Positions 8,252-16,843 of a stretch of DNA of 64,000 nucleotides are shown one piece after another; the stretch's first letter is position 1, and every line of letters starts with the position of its first letter. The DNA is from Leptospira bourretii (GTDB taxonomy: Bacteria; Spirochaetota; Leptospiria; Leptospirales; Leptospiraceae), in assembly GCF_004770145.1 (NCBI RefSeq), contig NZ_RQFW01000005.1, positions 248,001 through 312,000 of the forward strand, in the 5' to 3' direction. A program made the position numbers and the translations under genes. The notes beneath the pieces were generated by a model. That model was not told the origin of the DNA. It did not search any database and was given only the letters and a program-made list of their open reading frames with translations.

Positions 8252-8686
8252 ATGTTTTATAAATTACTCGCAACAAACAAAGACATCACACTCACCATCC
8301 TCCGTGTTACACTCGGTCTGGTGATCCTTCCCCACGGAGCTCAAAAAGTTCTAGGTGCATTCGGCGGATACGGATTCGAAGGAACAATGGGTTTCTTTAC
8401 TGGAACATTGGGCATTCCGTATTTCTTTGCTCTTCTTGCCATTGTCGCTGAATTTTTTGGTGCCATTGGTCTTATCGTAGGACTTTTCACAAGAGTAGCA
8501 GCTTTTGGAATTTTCGCTACTATGCTTGTAGCCGCAGTGCTTGTACATTTACCAAACGGATTCTTTGCTGATAAAGGTGGATACGAATACCAACTTTTAA
8601 CTTTTGGTTTGGCAATCCCTCTGATCATTAAAGGTGCTGGTTCGTTTTCATTGGATGATATCATCGCTCATAAAATCGAAGGATAA
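8252..8686 (+). CDS. DoxX-family membrane protein
   Basis: Start ATG 8252 (144 residues), chosen because AGAGG sits 5 bp upstream; the frame extends to 8219 but that part reads as leader. The sequence TILRVTLGLVILPHGAQKVLGAFGGYG and four hydrophobic segments match the DoxX/DoxD family (YphA type), with LLAIVAEFFGAIGLIVGLFTR as the second helix pair. DoxX proteins are inner-membrane proteins linked to quinone or redox-stress metabolism. It is flanked by its own promoter region and the lpxD leader, so it is probably monocistronic. Confidence 0.88.
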   Translation: MFYKLLATNKDITLTILRVTLGLVILPHGAQKVLGAFGGYGFEGTMGFFTGTLGIPYFFALLAIVAEFFGAIGLIVGLFTRVAAFGIFATMLVAAVLVHLPNGFFADKGGYEYQLLTFGLAIPLIIKGAGSFSLDDIIAHKIEG

Positions 8687-8741
8687 TAGAAAAATCGTGA
8701 CTAAGACTATCTAATAGTGTTAGCCAAACTTTGACCTCTCT

Positions 8742-8773
8742 GATTCCTTGTCTTAAACCAACGATAAGGAATC
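8742..8773 (+). promoter_or_regulatory. Leader hairpin that masks the lpxD ribosome binding site
   Basis: GATTCCTT (8742-8749) pairs perfectly with AAGGAATC (8766-8773) across a 16-nt loop. The right arm contains AAGGA, the best Shine-Dalgarno sequence for the lpxD ATG at 8778 (7-bp spacing). In RNA this 8-bp stem would hide the site until melted or displaced, as in simple thermometers or translational switches. Structure seen directly; regulation is inferred. Confidence 0.45.
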
Positions 8774-8777
8774 GGAG

Positions 8778-9836
8778 ATGAACCAACTCACTCTATCTGC
8801 TCTCCAGTCATTACTTCCAGAAGCAAAGTTTCAAAATACAGAAAGTATTCTTTCTCTTTCTTTTACAGGACTCAAATCTCTTTCATTAGCCACTACAAAC
8901 GATATTTCTTTTGTAGCTTCCAAAACATTTGTCAATGATGCCAAAACTTGCAAAGCTCCCGTACTCATTGTATCTTCTGATATTATTGATTCCCTTCCTG
9001 ACAAAGCTTTGGTCATAGTTCCCAAAGTGGAACTCGCAACTGCAAAAATAATCCGTCACTTCTTTCCTGAAAAACAACCGTCAGGAAAACATAGTGCACA
9101 AGTTGCCATCGATCCTACTGCAAAAATCGGATCCAATACCGATATCGGACATTTTGTAACCATCGGAAAAAACTCTATCATTGGCAATGACTGTATCATT
9201 GAAGATGGAGTCAAAATTGGAGACAATGTCCATATTGGTGATGGTGCAAGAATAGGAAAAAACTGCGTATTCTTTGATGATACCATCATCGGAAAACGAT
9301 TCATCGTATTTGGAAATTCCAGTTTTGGTGGCGATGGTTTTGGATTTGTTTTTGCTGATGGCAAACATAACAAAATCCCACAAGTGGGTCGTGTTGTGAT
9401 TGGTGACGATGTGGAAGTAGGAAGTAACTGCACCATCGATCGTGGAGCTCTGACAGATACAACCATCGGCAGTGGATGTAAATTTGATAATATGGTTCAC
9501 ATTGCTCATAACTGCAAGGTGGGAGATCATGTGATCATTGCGGGCCAGTCCGGTCTTGCAGGCAGTGTGACACTTGGAAACCACGTGATCATCGGTGGGG
9601 CTTGTGCCATTAGCGACCATTTAACACTTGTTGATGGAACCATCATTGCTGGTGGATCAAGTCTTCGCACATCCCCAAAAACAAAAGATGTATATGTGGG
9701 TTGGGACTTGGGCCTTACCTTCCCTGAATTTCAAAAGTATCGTGTGAATATCAAAAACATTGTGAACCTTAACAAATGGTTGAAACGTATTGAAAACATT
9801 GAAAAAAAAGTAGGGATTGAAACTAAGGAATCTTAA
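8778..9836 (+). CDS. lpxD: UDP-3-O-acylglucosamine N-acyltransferase LpxD
   Basis: A 352-residue protein, the usual LpxD length. The N-terminal uridine-binding domain (residues 1-105) ends in [14 protein letters not shown], and a long left-handed beta-helix of hexapeptide repeats follows ([20 protein letters not shown] and many more). The catalytic His lies in HIAHNC (His244). A C-terminal helical extension ends the protein ([17 protein letters not shown]). LpxD adds the N-linked 3-hydroxyacyl chain in lipid A synthesis. No other lpx gene is adjacent. It ends in a strong terminator. Confidence 0.95.
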   Translation: MNQLTLSALQSLLPEAKFQNTESILSLSFTGLKSLSLATTNDISFVASKTFVNDAKTCKAPVLIVSSDIIDSLPDKALVIVPKVELATAKIIRHFFPEKQPSGKHSAQVAIDPTAKIGSNTDIGHFVTIGKNSIIGNDCIIEDGVKIGDNVHIGDGARIGKNCVFFDDTIIGKRFIVFGNSSFGGDGFGFVFADGKHNKIPQVGRVVIGDDVEVGSNCTIDRGALTDTTIGSGCKFDNMVHIAHNCKVGDHVIIAGQSGLAGSVTLGNHVIIGGACAISDHLTLVDGTIIAGGSSLRTSPKTKDVYVGWDLGLTFPEFQKYRVNIKNIVNLNKWLKRIENIEKKVGIETKES

Positions 9837-9849
9837 TCAAATTCCGTAA

Positions 9850-9898
9850 GGAAAGATTGTTGCAAAACATACTTTCATCAATCTTTCCGATTTTTTTT
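9850..9898 (+). terminator. Rho-independent terminator after lpxD
   Basis: A perfect 10-bp stem, GGAAAGATTG (9850-9859) and CAATCTTTCC (9879-9888), with a 19-nt loop and a run of eight T directly after. It lies just 13 bp past the lpxD stop codon. Confidence 0.75.
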
Positions 9899-9905
9899 CT
9901 TATAT

Positions 9906-10295
9906 TTAGGAAACCGAATCAATATACAATTGTATTCGGTTTTGGATCTCCACAAGAATGGATGGATCTGGGAAAGGAATCGGATTTCCTTCTGGATCTG
10001 TCCATTGTAACTTCCCTTCCTCCCCTTTTCGCAAACTCAAATAAAAGATAGGTGCAGGATTCCTTCGATTCCCTTCCAAACCACCTAACCTTAATGTTAC
10101 GGAGCCCATGTCTGAAATTACCCATTCAAAGACCTGTCCCATCTGTTCTGTCTTCCAACGAATGGGAAATTCGATAGGTTCTTGGGTTTGAGGTGCCGGA
10201 CTTTCTATATTTGGATATTTTGCCAACAACCAACGAAAAACGCGGAGGGATTCTTCTCTTAAATAAGGCAAATCATTGAGTTCAATGGCATTCAT
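9906..10295 (-). CDS. Conserved-looking hypothetical protein
   Basis: A 129-residue soluble protein beginning MNAIELNDLPYLREESLRVFRWLLAKYP, a helical segment, followed by several strands (FEWVISDMGSVTLRLGG, APIFYLSLRKG) and a C-terminal helix. No signal peptide, no motif I recognise. It faces lpxD and lies 54 bp upstream of the end of mazG's reading direction partner, with mazG upstream on the same strand, so the two could share a transcript. Confidence 0.6.
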   Translation of the reverse strand: MNAIELNDLPYLREESLRVFRWLLAKYPNIESPAPQTQEPIEFPIRWKTEQMGQVFEWVISDMGSVTLRLGGLEGNRRNPAPIFYLSLRKGEEGKLQWTDPEGNPIPFPDPSILVEIQNRIQLYIDSVS

Positions 10296-10349
10296 AGTTT
10301 GATAACACCGTTTTTAATTTTGGTCCGAAAAAAACTCGCCAAACAACCA

Positions 10350-11213
10350 TCATTTGAATTCTTTTTTTGTTGCCTCTTCTTTTAACTGCAACTTTGCTTT
10401 GTCCCAAAACTGGTCTAGTTCTACCAGGGAATGATCTTTTAAAGTTTTCCCAATTTCTTCTACGAAACCCTCAACCATACGAAAACGAGTTTCAAATTTT
10501 TCATTGGCACGGCGAAGACAGGTTTCAGGATCAATGGACAGTTTACGAGATAAATTGACGAGTAAAAAGAAAAGATCACCTAACTCATCTTCGATGCGCT
10601 CGTCATAAGGTATTTTTTTCGCACTTAAAGATCCTTTGGATTTTAGTTCGGTATCTAATTCTCCTATTTCTTCTTGGAACTTTTCAAACACTCCAGAAAC
10701 AGTAGGCCAATCAAATCCATGTTTCGTGACCTTACTTTGGATTTTTTCAGAACGTTGGATGGCAGGTAGTGCTTTGGGAATTCCGGCAAGAATGCTTTTG
10801 TCGGGATCAGCTTTTCCTTTCGATTCTTTTTCTTTTTGTTTTAACTGATCCCACTGAGTCAGCACCTGTTCCCCAGAATTGATTCCTTCTTTGTTTCCAT
10901 AAACATGGGGATGGCGAAACACTAATTTTTGAAATACATCATTGGCCACGTCTTGGAACTCGAAGGCTCCTCTTTCCTTGGCCAATTGGCTATGAAAGGT
11001 AATTTGAAAAAGTAAATCACCCAATTCTTCTTTTAGGTGGTTGTCGTCTCCTCTTTCAATCGTATCAACGACTTCGTAAGTTTCTTCCAGTAAATGGGGA
11101 ATGACGGAAAGATGGGTCTGCTCTTTGTCCCAAGGACAACCTTCGGGACTGCGTAAATCTGCCGTCAGAGCGAGTAGGTTTTCCAAGGGTGAATCAAAAT
11201 TAGGAGGGTTCAC
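10350..11213 (-). CDS. mazG: Nucleoside triphosphate pyrophosphohydrolase MazG
   Basis: A 287-residue protein of the two-domain MazG type. Domain 1 starts RSPEGCPWDKEQTHLSVIPHLLEETYEVVD and has the metal-binding pattern EExxE-x11-ExxD (LEETYEVVD ... KEELGDLLFQ). Domain 2 repeats it at ERIEDELGDLFFLLVNL and ends CLRRANEKFETRF. MazG hydrolyses non-canonical or excess NTPs to NMPs and helps set (p)ppGpp levels in E. coli. The start appears to be a GTG at 11213 just before NPPNFDSPLENLL. It is divergent from the DUF6580 gene. No mazEF toxin pair is next to it. Confidence 0.93.
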   Translation of the reverse strand: MNPPNFDSPLENLLALTADLRSPEGCPWDKEQTHLSVIPHLLEETYEVVDTIERGDDNHLKEELGDLLFQITFHSQLAKERGAFEFQDVANDVFQKLVFRHPHVYGNKEGINSGEQVLTQWDQLKQKEKESKGKADPDKSILAGIPKALPAIQRSEKIQSKVTKHGFDWPTVSGVFEKFQEEIGELDTELKSKGSLSAKKIPYDERIEDELGDLFFLLVNLSRKLSIDPETCLRRANEKFETRFRMVEGFVEEIGKTLKDHSLVELDQFWDKAKLQLKEEATKKEFK

Positions 11214-11270
11214 TGATTGTATTTTTCCCGAACCTTGCGGGAAGCAAACGGAAATTTTATCTTGCGAAAG

Positions 11271-11279
11271 CCCCCCCCC
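11271..11279. repeat. Nine-base poly-C tract upstream of a membrane protein gene
   Basis: Nine consecutive C at 11271-11279, in an otherwise AT-rich region, 17 bp upstream of the ATG of the DUF6580 gene and in the divergent mazG control region. Homopolymer tracts of this length can change length by replication slippage and so alter expression. Confidence 0.6.
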
Positions 11280-11296
11280 TTTACGAGTCTATCCCT

Positions 11297-11809
11297 ATGT
11301 TCCAATCTCGTGTCTCCGTTGCCATCCTTATGGTGATCGCTACTGTCATCAGCCGTATCCTACCTCACCCACCGAATTTTACGCCCATTTTGGCCGTTTC
11401 TTTGTTTTCGGGTGCTTATTTGACAGACAGACGACTTGCTCTTTTTGTTCCTATCTTAGCGATGTTCGTTTCCGATTATTTCATCGGGTTTCATGACCTA
11501 ATGCCTGTGGTTTACGGATTTATGATCCTTGCAGTTCTTTTTGGAAAACAAATTGGAACTTCCCTTATAAAATCCCTTGGATTCACAGTGGTTGGATCGG
11601 TTGTTTTCTTTATTCTGACGAACCTAGCAGTTTGGGCCACAAGCGGTATGTATACTCTAGATGCTTCTGGACTTGCGACTTGTTTTACACTCGCCATTCC
11701 TTTTTTCCAAAACTCAATTGCCGGTGATTTAGTATATTCCGGAATCCTTTTTGGATCGATGGCTTTCCTCAATCGCACTGTATTTGTTACGGCAAAACAA
11801 AACGCATAA
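11297..11809 (+). CDS. DUF6580-family integral membrane protein
   Basis: A 170-residue protein with five hydrophobic segments, starting MFQSRVSVAILMVIATVISRILPHPPNFTPILAVSLFSGAYL. The early motif PHPPNFTPILA followed by a YLTDRR turn and the central SDYFIGFHDLMP match the DUF6580 family, which resembles substrate-binding subunits of ECF transporters. The transported compound, if any, is unknown, and no energising ATPase is encoded nearby. The poly-C tract lies between the divergent mazG promoter and this ATG. Confidence 0.8.
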   Translation: MFQSRVSVAILMVIATVISRILPHPPNFTPILAVSLFSGAYLTDRRLALFVPILAMFVSDYFIGFHDLMPVVYGFMILAVLFGKQIGTSLIKSLGFTVVGSVVFFILTNLAVWATSGMYTLDASGLATCFTLAIPFFQNSIAGDLVYSGILFGSMAFLNRTVFVTAKQNA

Positions 11810-11824
11810 AAACAAATTTTCCTT

Positions 11825-12775
11825 TTACAATTCTTGTAACATTCGGTGGACTCGGGTCTTTGGGCCATCCGCCGAATTTTTGATCCTCTCCACTATCTGC
11901 AAACGATCTCTTAGTCCCATCCGGTTCGCAATCTGAATTCCAAGCCCTGGCCTTGCATTCATTTCCAAAAGAAGTGGTCCCCTAGTTTCATCGAGCACAA
12001 TGTCTACACCCAAATATCCGAGACCGGACATATCGTAACAACGAGAGGCCATTTCTAAAATAGTTTCCCAATGAGGGATCACTCTTCCACTTAATGTTTG
12101 TTTTGTGTCAGGATGTAGATGAATGATTTTATCATTACAAACCGAATGTGTGAGAGTTCCCGTAGATAAGTCTACACCCACACCGAGAGCGCCTTGGTGG
12201 AGATTGGCTCTTCCTCCCGATTCTTTTGTAGGTAAACGTAACATAGCCATCACAGGATATCCTAAAAATACAATCACACGAATGTCTGGAATTCCACGAA
12301 AGGAAATCTCACGAAAGAAAGAATGGCATTCCAACCTCTCTTGTAATACACAAGAATCCGAGTTTCCATCCAAAGAATACAGTCCTGATAAAATCCCAGA
12401 GATATGGTGGTGAAGTTCTTTTTCAGAGATATTTTTTCCATCTACTTTCTGATAAAGAATAGAACCACTAGGGGTTTCCGATTCACCAGTAATCACAAGG
12501 ATTCCGTTCCCCATACCACCGTTAGCTGGTTTGACAACAAATCCAGGCCTTTTTTGGATGAGTTCCCGAGTGCCTCGGATTCCACCAAAAGCATCCACTA
12601 CTCCGTAATGGTGAGGCATAGGAACATGAAACTGCCTAGCAAGTTCCGCGGTTTTCCATTTATCATCCACTAAGGGGTAATATTCTCTTGGATTGTAAGG
12701 CAAAATGTATTCCCCAATCCTACGGTTGATTCCAAGGATTCCCTCTTCTTCAAACTTCTTGAAAAGAGAGATCAT
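11825..12775 (-). CDS. RimK-related ATP-grasp alpha-L-glutamate ligase-like protein
   Basis: A 316-residue ATP-grasp enzyme of the rimK-related glutamate-ligase group. Conserved parts are NRRIGEYILPYNPREYYPLVDDKWKT, FVVKPANGGMGNGILVI (nucleotide clamp), DIRVIVFLGYPVMAMLRLP, a Gly-rich NLHQGALGVGVDL and the metal-binding LLEMNARPGLGIQIAN. Related ligases add Glu or other amino acids to peptides or proteins; the acceptor here is unknown. It is the last of four overlapping genes, its ATG overlapping the 7TM gene by 4 bp. The same trio (protease, inactive transglutaminase-7TM, ligase) is known in other bacteria. Confidence 0.88.
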   Translation of the reverse strand: MISLFKKFEEEGILGINRRIGEYILPYNPREYYPLVDDKWKTAELARQFHVPMPHHYGVVDAFGGIRGTRELIQKRPGFVVKPANGGMGNGILVITGESETPSGSILYQKVDGKNISEKELHHHISGILSGLYSLDGNSDSCVLQERLECHSFFREISFRGIPDIRVIVFLGYPVMAMLRLPTKESGGRANLHQGALGVGVDLSTGTLTHSVCNDKIIHLHPDTKQTLSGRVIPHWETILEMASRCYDMSGLGYLGVDIVLDETRGPLLLEMNARPGLGIQIANRMGLRDRLQIVERIKNSADGPKTRVHRMLQEL

Positions 12776-14358
12776 GATTTAAATATTTCCTTAAATCGAA
12801 AAAGTTCTGAAACTCGATACCCTTTGTATTGACCAAGAAGAATTTGAATGGCGATGACAATGAACAACAATTCGGGATGAGTAAAAAAGAGAATTTGTAA
12901 AGAACCAAAAAAGAAAATCATATAACTAATGAGAGCAATGAGTAATGTTCCCGCAAGTGTCACAAAAGTATGTAAAACTCCTTCCTCAATGATCATAATC
13001 GAAAATCGTTCTACAAAAATCGTAGTAATGACAATTGGGAACAAAGTGACACTCATTTGATTAAAAATAGAAATTTCTTCATTTAAAACGGAAAATAAAA
13101 TTAGGGTAATGACGGTGATTGTGAGTAGGATCGAAAGTCTTGGAACAGCCAGTAGATAGTATTTGTCCAAAGCATACCTTTCAAAAAACCCAAGTCCAAT
13201 GATCAAAAGGAAAAAACAAATCCCAAAGAGGAGATTTGTTTCATAAAAAAACATCGCAAGTAAGATCGGTGTAAAAATTCCGAAAGTAGGAATTCCAATC
13301 ATATTCCTAGCCACCGATAAAACCAAGGCACCAATGGGAATCAAAATCACCAACCGGAATAAGTTCTGTAGCGGTGTTGGCAAACTATACAAAGAATAAT
13401 AACGCAAAAAACGATTACTCGTAGCTATTTCGTCACTATACTCTTTAAAATTATAGCGATTTACATTTGATTTTGTAATATACGTCGTATAACGGAAGGT
13501 AGCTGGTTCTTCCCCAAGAGATCTTCTCTCTTCGACGGATTTCCAAAGTGGCAGATACCCGTTGACAGCACTGGCAAAAATATTTTTGTAAGTGGATACA
13601 AAATACCACTTACCATGAATTCTAATTTCGTTCCAAAAACTAAGTTTTGTTTTGTTATCTTTTGTATTCTGTTTGGACAAATCAAAACCAGCCACTGTCC
13701 TGGCTTGGATTCCCCGTATCCTACAAAGTAGGGAAAAAAGAATCGCCTGTGTATAAGCACTTCCATTGTGCAAACGAATTGTATCAGAAAGGGAAATTTC
13801 TTTGGTTGTATTCAAAACTTCTTCTGAAATAAAATAAAAAATTTGTTTGGCTGCTGCCACATTGTCTTTGTCGTAAGGATGAATCTGTTCAAAGAGTTTT
13901 TTTGCTAACTGAATTTCTTCTGGAGAAAAATTCTTAAGAGAAAGATAATATGGTTCCTTTGCACTTTGTTTTCCCGTTGTTTGAGGAATTTCAGGTTCTG
14001 GATGAGAATGTGTATAAGGTAAAATTTTTATTTTTGCATAATAACCAATTGGAGAATTCCAATCTTCTCCTTCCCAAATTCCCAAATGGCCATACTGTCT
14101 TTTTTGCATCCTAAAATCTAAATCCTCTATCTTCATATTGGATTTTAAAACTTTAGATTGAATGAATTGTTTTGGGACTGGAAAGTTCACTTCCGAAACG
14201 GCAACATTTTCTTTTGGAAGGATCACTACTTGTAAGTTGACAGTATCATCAACTTCCATTGGTAAAAGTGAAAGATCAGCAACCTTTAGTTTATATAGAA
14301 TCGATACAATGGGTAAAATGATCAGTATCGATACTGTAATTAAAGTTTTGCGATCCAA
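12772..14358 (-). CDS. Inactive transglutaminase fused to seven transmembrane helices
   Basis: A 528-residue membrane protein. One N-terminal helix (about 8-25) is followed by a periplasmic region with a transglutaminase-like fold at 165-270, then about seven hydrophobic helices from 330 on. The catalytic positions are lost: NGSAYTQAILF in place of the GxC helix, SFWNE where His is expected, FVSTYKN where Asp is expected. This matches the known inactive transglutaminase-7TM family found beside RimK-type ligases. The start is a TTG at 14358 with GGGG 6 bp upstream, one base past the protease stop codon. Confidence 0.87.
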   Translation of the reverse strand: MDRKTLITVSILIILPIVSILYKLKVADLSLLPMEVDDTVNLQVVILPKENVAVSEVNFPVPKQFIQSKVLKSNMKIEDLDFRMQKRQYGHLGIWEGEDWNSPIGYYAKIKILPYTHSHPEPEIPQTTGKQSAKEPYYLSLKNFSPEEIQLAKKLFEQIHPYDKDNVAAAKQIFYFISEEVLNTTKEISLSDTIRLHNGSAYTQAILFSLLCRIRGIQARTVAGFDLSKQNTKDNKTKLSFWNEIRIHGKWYFVSTYKNIFASAVNGYLPLWKSVEERRSLGEEPATFRYTTYITKSNVNRYNFKEYSDEIATSNRFLRYYSLYSLPTPLQNLFRLVILIPIGALVLSVARNMIGIPTFGIFTPILLAMFFYETNLLFGICFFLLIIGLGFFERYALDKYYLLAVPRLSILLTITVITLILFSVLNEEISIFNQMSVTLFPIVITTIFVERFSIMIIEEGVLHTFVTLAGTLLIALISYMIFFFGSLQILFFTHPELLFIVIAIQILLGQYKGYRVSELFRFKEIFKS

Positions 14359-14359
14359 A

Positions 14360-14950
14360 CTAATCCCCTAATGCGTGCGACAAAGATACATCCACTAAAA
14401 ACTTACCCATTAGATAATTTCGACCAATGAGAATGGGATAATTCAAATTCGTTCGATCATTCAAATTGATGATGACTTCTTCTTTGATTTTACCCATCTT
14501 CATCACCTCACGAATCATAATTCGTTTTTCAGAAACTCCAGAAGTACTAGAAACCTTTGCTTCTTTTACAAATCGACTTTTTAACTTAACTGGTTTTTCA
14601 TCCACAAAGGTTTCAAAAACAACAAATTCTTCCCCATTTTCCGTGAGTCTTTCAATATTGACTGCATGGATGGAACAGGATTTAGCACCTGTATCGATTC
14701 TTGCCCGAAGTTTAAGTTTCCAATTGGGAAATTCAACCCATTCCACTCGACCAATGATGGGTTTTAAATATTGAGGTGGAATGACAATGGGTTTGATATG
14801 TGAATCTGGTTTTTTCTCAATGATTTGTTTGGATCCAAAACAATTGAGAAAAAGCGACATTGACCCAAGTAAAAAAATAAATAAAAAACGAGAATGATTG
14901 GAATCAATGAATCTGAATTGAAATTTCATAAAATGACTGGAAAAACTCAT
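14360..14950 (-). CDS. Lipid-anchored retropepsin-like (RimK-associated) protease
   Basis: A 196-residue protein. Residues 1-40 form an export signal ending in the lipobox LFLNC, so it sits on the periplasmic face of a membrane. The mature domain is of the 'ATP-dependent zinc protease' family, which actually has a pepsin-like aspartyl fold: GRVEWVEFPNWKLKLRARIDTGAKSCSIHA holds the active DTGA, followed by FVVFETFVDEKP and YPILIGRNYLMG. Its ATG overlaps the ClC channel stop codon (ATGA). Such proteases are thought to trim peptides made by the partnered ligases. Confidence 0.87.
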   Translation of the reverse strand: MSFSSHFMKFQFRFIDSNHSRFLFIFLLGSMSLFLNCFGSKQIIEKKPDSHIKPIVIPPQYLKPIIGRVEWVEFPNWKLKLRARIDTGAKSCSIHAVNIERLTENGEEFVVFETFVDEKPVKLKSRFVKEAKVSSTSGVSEKRIMIREVMKMGKIKEEVIINLNDRTNLNYPILIGRNYLMGKFLVDVSLSHALGD

Positions 14951-16770
14951 ACTGACTTACGCTGCTTATTTTTCACTTCATTTTGGTATGCATTGAATAA
15001 ATCAATATAACGCAAATAACCCAAACATTTACCATCTTCAACAATTGCAAGTTTGTCGACATCATATTCTAAAAGAATGCGTAACGCTTTTCCTAAAGTG
15101 TCTTTCGTGCAAACAGAAGGAACATCTTGTACAATTTCTCCGCAAGTAATCAAGTTTTTTAAATCCGCTTCAAATTCTGGAAGGATTCTATTTTTTCGAA
15201 GGGAGACAATCCCTTTGTATTCTTCTCCGGCCCCAATCAGAATGAAATCACTCGCTTGGATACCCGGTGCATTGGATTGTAATTCAGTCAAAGAAAGATG
15301 TTCTGAAACAATTGCATACTTTCTAAATTCAGAAAAATGATCCGTGATACGAATCCGATCCATAATGTCCTGATTCATATCCCAATGGTGCGAAGGAGAC
15401 AAAAATCTATTTTTGATTTGGTTTCTATAAATAGAAAATTTATGAGACAAAACGACAGCAACAACAGATACAATCATCAGTGGCGGTAGGAGTTCATAAC
15501 TTCCGATCATATCACAAACCATAACCATTCCAGCAATGGGAGCTCTTGCCACTCCGGCAAAAAAAGATCCCATCCCCACCAAAAGAAAAGGAAAAATAAC
15601 AATACCTAATTCTGGAAATACAACTTGAGCCATCGAACCAACAAAGGCACCTAACATACCTCCGATGGCAAAAGAAGGACCAAGTAACCCGCCTGAACTT
15701 CCAGAACCAACAGTTAGTGATGTAGAAAAAACTTTAAATAAAGCAACGGCCAAAAGGAAAAAAGGACCAGAAAAAGCAAAACTTGTCGACTCTAACACTT
15801 CTCCATTGATCATTCTTTGGATGAGTCCAAATCCAGAACCCAAAACTTCAGGAAACAATAAAGCAATACAACCTACAATCAGACCACCAAACGCTGGTTT
15901 CAAAAAATTGGGTAAAGGAAGTTTCGAAAAAATATCCTGCACAAAATGGTATACTTTTACAAAAAAATATCCAACCACATAACAAAGAAGCCCAAGTAAA
16001 ATATATAAAGGAATGTGCCTGTAATCGTTAAGACTATACTCTTGTACAGAAAATATAGAACCACTCCCTGCGATGCTTGTATATGTCAAATAGGCTGTAA
16101 CAGATGATAAAATACAAGGAACAAGAGAATCACTTTCGATATCTTCTTGGTAAACCATTTCTACGGCAGTGATCGCTCCACCAAGTGGTGCACGAAAAAT
16201 GGCTCCAAGTCCTCCCGCCGTACCTGCTAACATCAAAGTCCTTCGGGCTCTGGCTCCGGCACCTAAAAACCCAGCCAAACTAGAACCAAACCCGGCACCA
16301 ATTTGTGCTGTTGGTCCTTCCTTTCCTCCAGACCCACCGGAACCTAACGTGAGTATGGTGGCAATTGCTTTATAAAATGGAACCTTGGTTTGGATTTTTC
16401 CTTCGTTAAAATGAAATGCATAAATGAGAGAATCAGTCCCTCCACCTTGGGCTTCGGAACAAAAAAAACTTGTGATGATCCCAACAAGAAGACCACCGAT
16501 GGCAGGTAAAAAAACAACCCAAAGAGGAGAGAGAGGACCCACGTCACCGATGGAATGGAAATGCAAATCACCCGCCGGGATCCCTGGATCATAACCCATC
16601 AAACTTCCAAAGGTAAACGATTCCGTCCAAGTTAAGGCCCAGTTGAATCCATAGGCACCAAAACCTGAGAGGAGTCCGATGAGAAGCGAATAGACATAAA
16701 TCGATCTCGGTCCCTGGATAGAAAACACGCCCTTTAGACCAAAATTTGACCCCATAGGGCAAGATTGCAA
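14947..16770 (-). CDS. ClC-family chloride channel/antiporter with CBS domains
   Basis: A 607-residue protein. The ClC membrane core covers about residues 20-430, with the ion-pathway motifs GSGGSGGKEGPTAQIGAG (GKEGP) and GSGSSGGLLGPSFAIGG (GxxxP). The C-terminal 150 residues hold a paired CBS module (LRILLEYDVDKLAIVEDGKCLGYLRYIDLF) that commonly binds adenine nucleotides. Start chosen at the TTG at 16770, which has AGG about 7 bp upstream; the ATG at 16755 is a second option without such a site. First gene of a four-gene overlapping operon with the retropepsin, 7TM and ligase proteins. Confidence 0.92.
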   Translation of the reverse strand: MQSCPMGSNFGLKGVFSIQGPRSIYVYSLLIGLLSGFGAYGFNWALTWTESFTFGSLMGYDPGIPAGDLHFHSIGDVGPLSPLWVVFLPAIGGLLVGIITSFFCSEAQGGGTDSLIYAFHFNEGKIQTKVPFYKAIATILTLGSGGSGGKEGPTAQIGAGFGSSLAGFLGAGARARRTLMLAGTAGGLGAIFRAPLGGAITAVEMVYQEDIESDSLVPCILSSVTAYLTYTSIAGSGSIFSVQEYSLNDYRHIPLYILLGLLCYVVGYFFVKVYHFVQDIFSKLPLPNFLKPAFGGLIVGCIALLFPEVLGSGFGLIQRMINGEVLESTSFAFSGPFFLLAVALFKVFSTSLTVGSGSSGGLLGPSFAIGGMLGAFVGSMAQVVFPELGIVIFPFLLVGMGSFFAGVARAPIAGMVMVCDMIGSYELLPPLMIVSVVAVVLSHKFSIYRNQIKNRFLSPSHHWDMNQDIMDRIRITDHFSEFRKYAIVSEHLSLTELQSNAPGIQASDFILIGAGEEYKGIVSLRKNRILPEFEADLKNLITCGEIVQDVPSVCTKDTLGKALRILLEYDVDKLAIVEDGKCLGYLRYIDLFNAYQNEVKNKQRKSV

Positions 16771-16843
16771 ATTCGCCTAAATTTCCCAAGGAAATTCTGA
16801 ATCCTCTTGACCAGGGAATGAATTCCTGTGACGATTGGATGGT

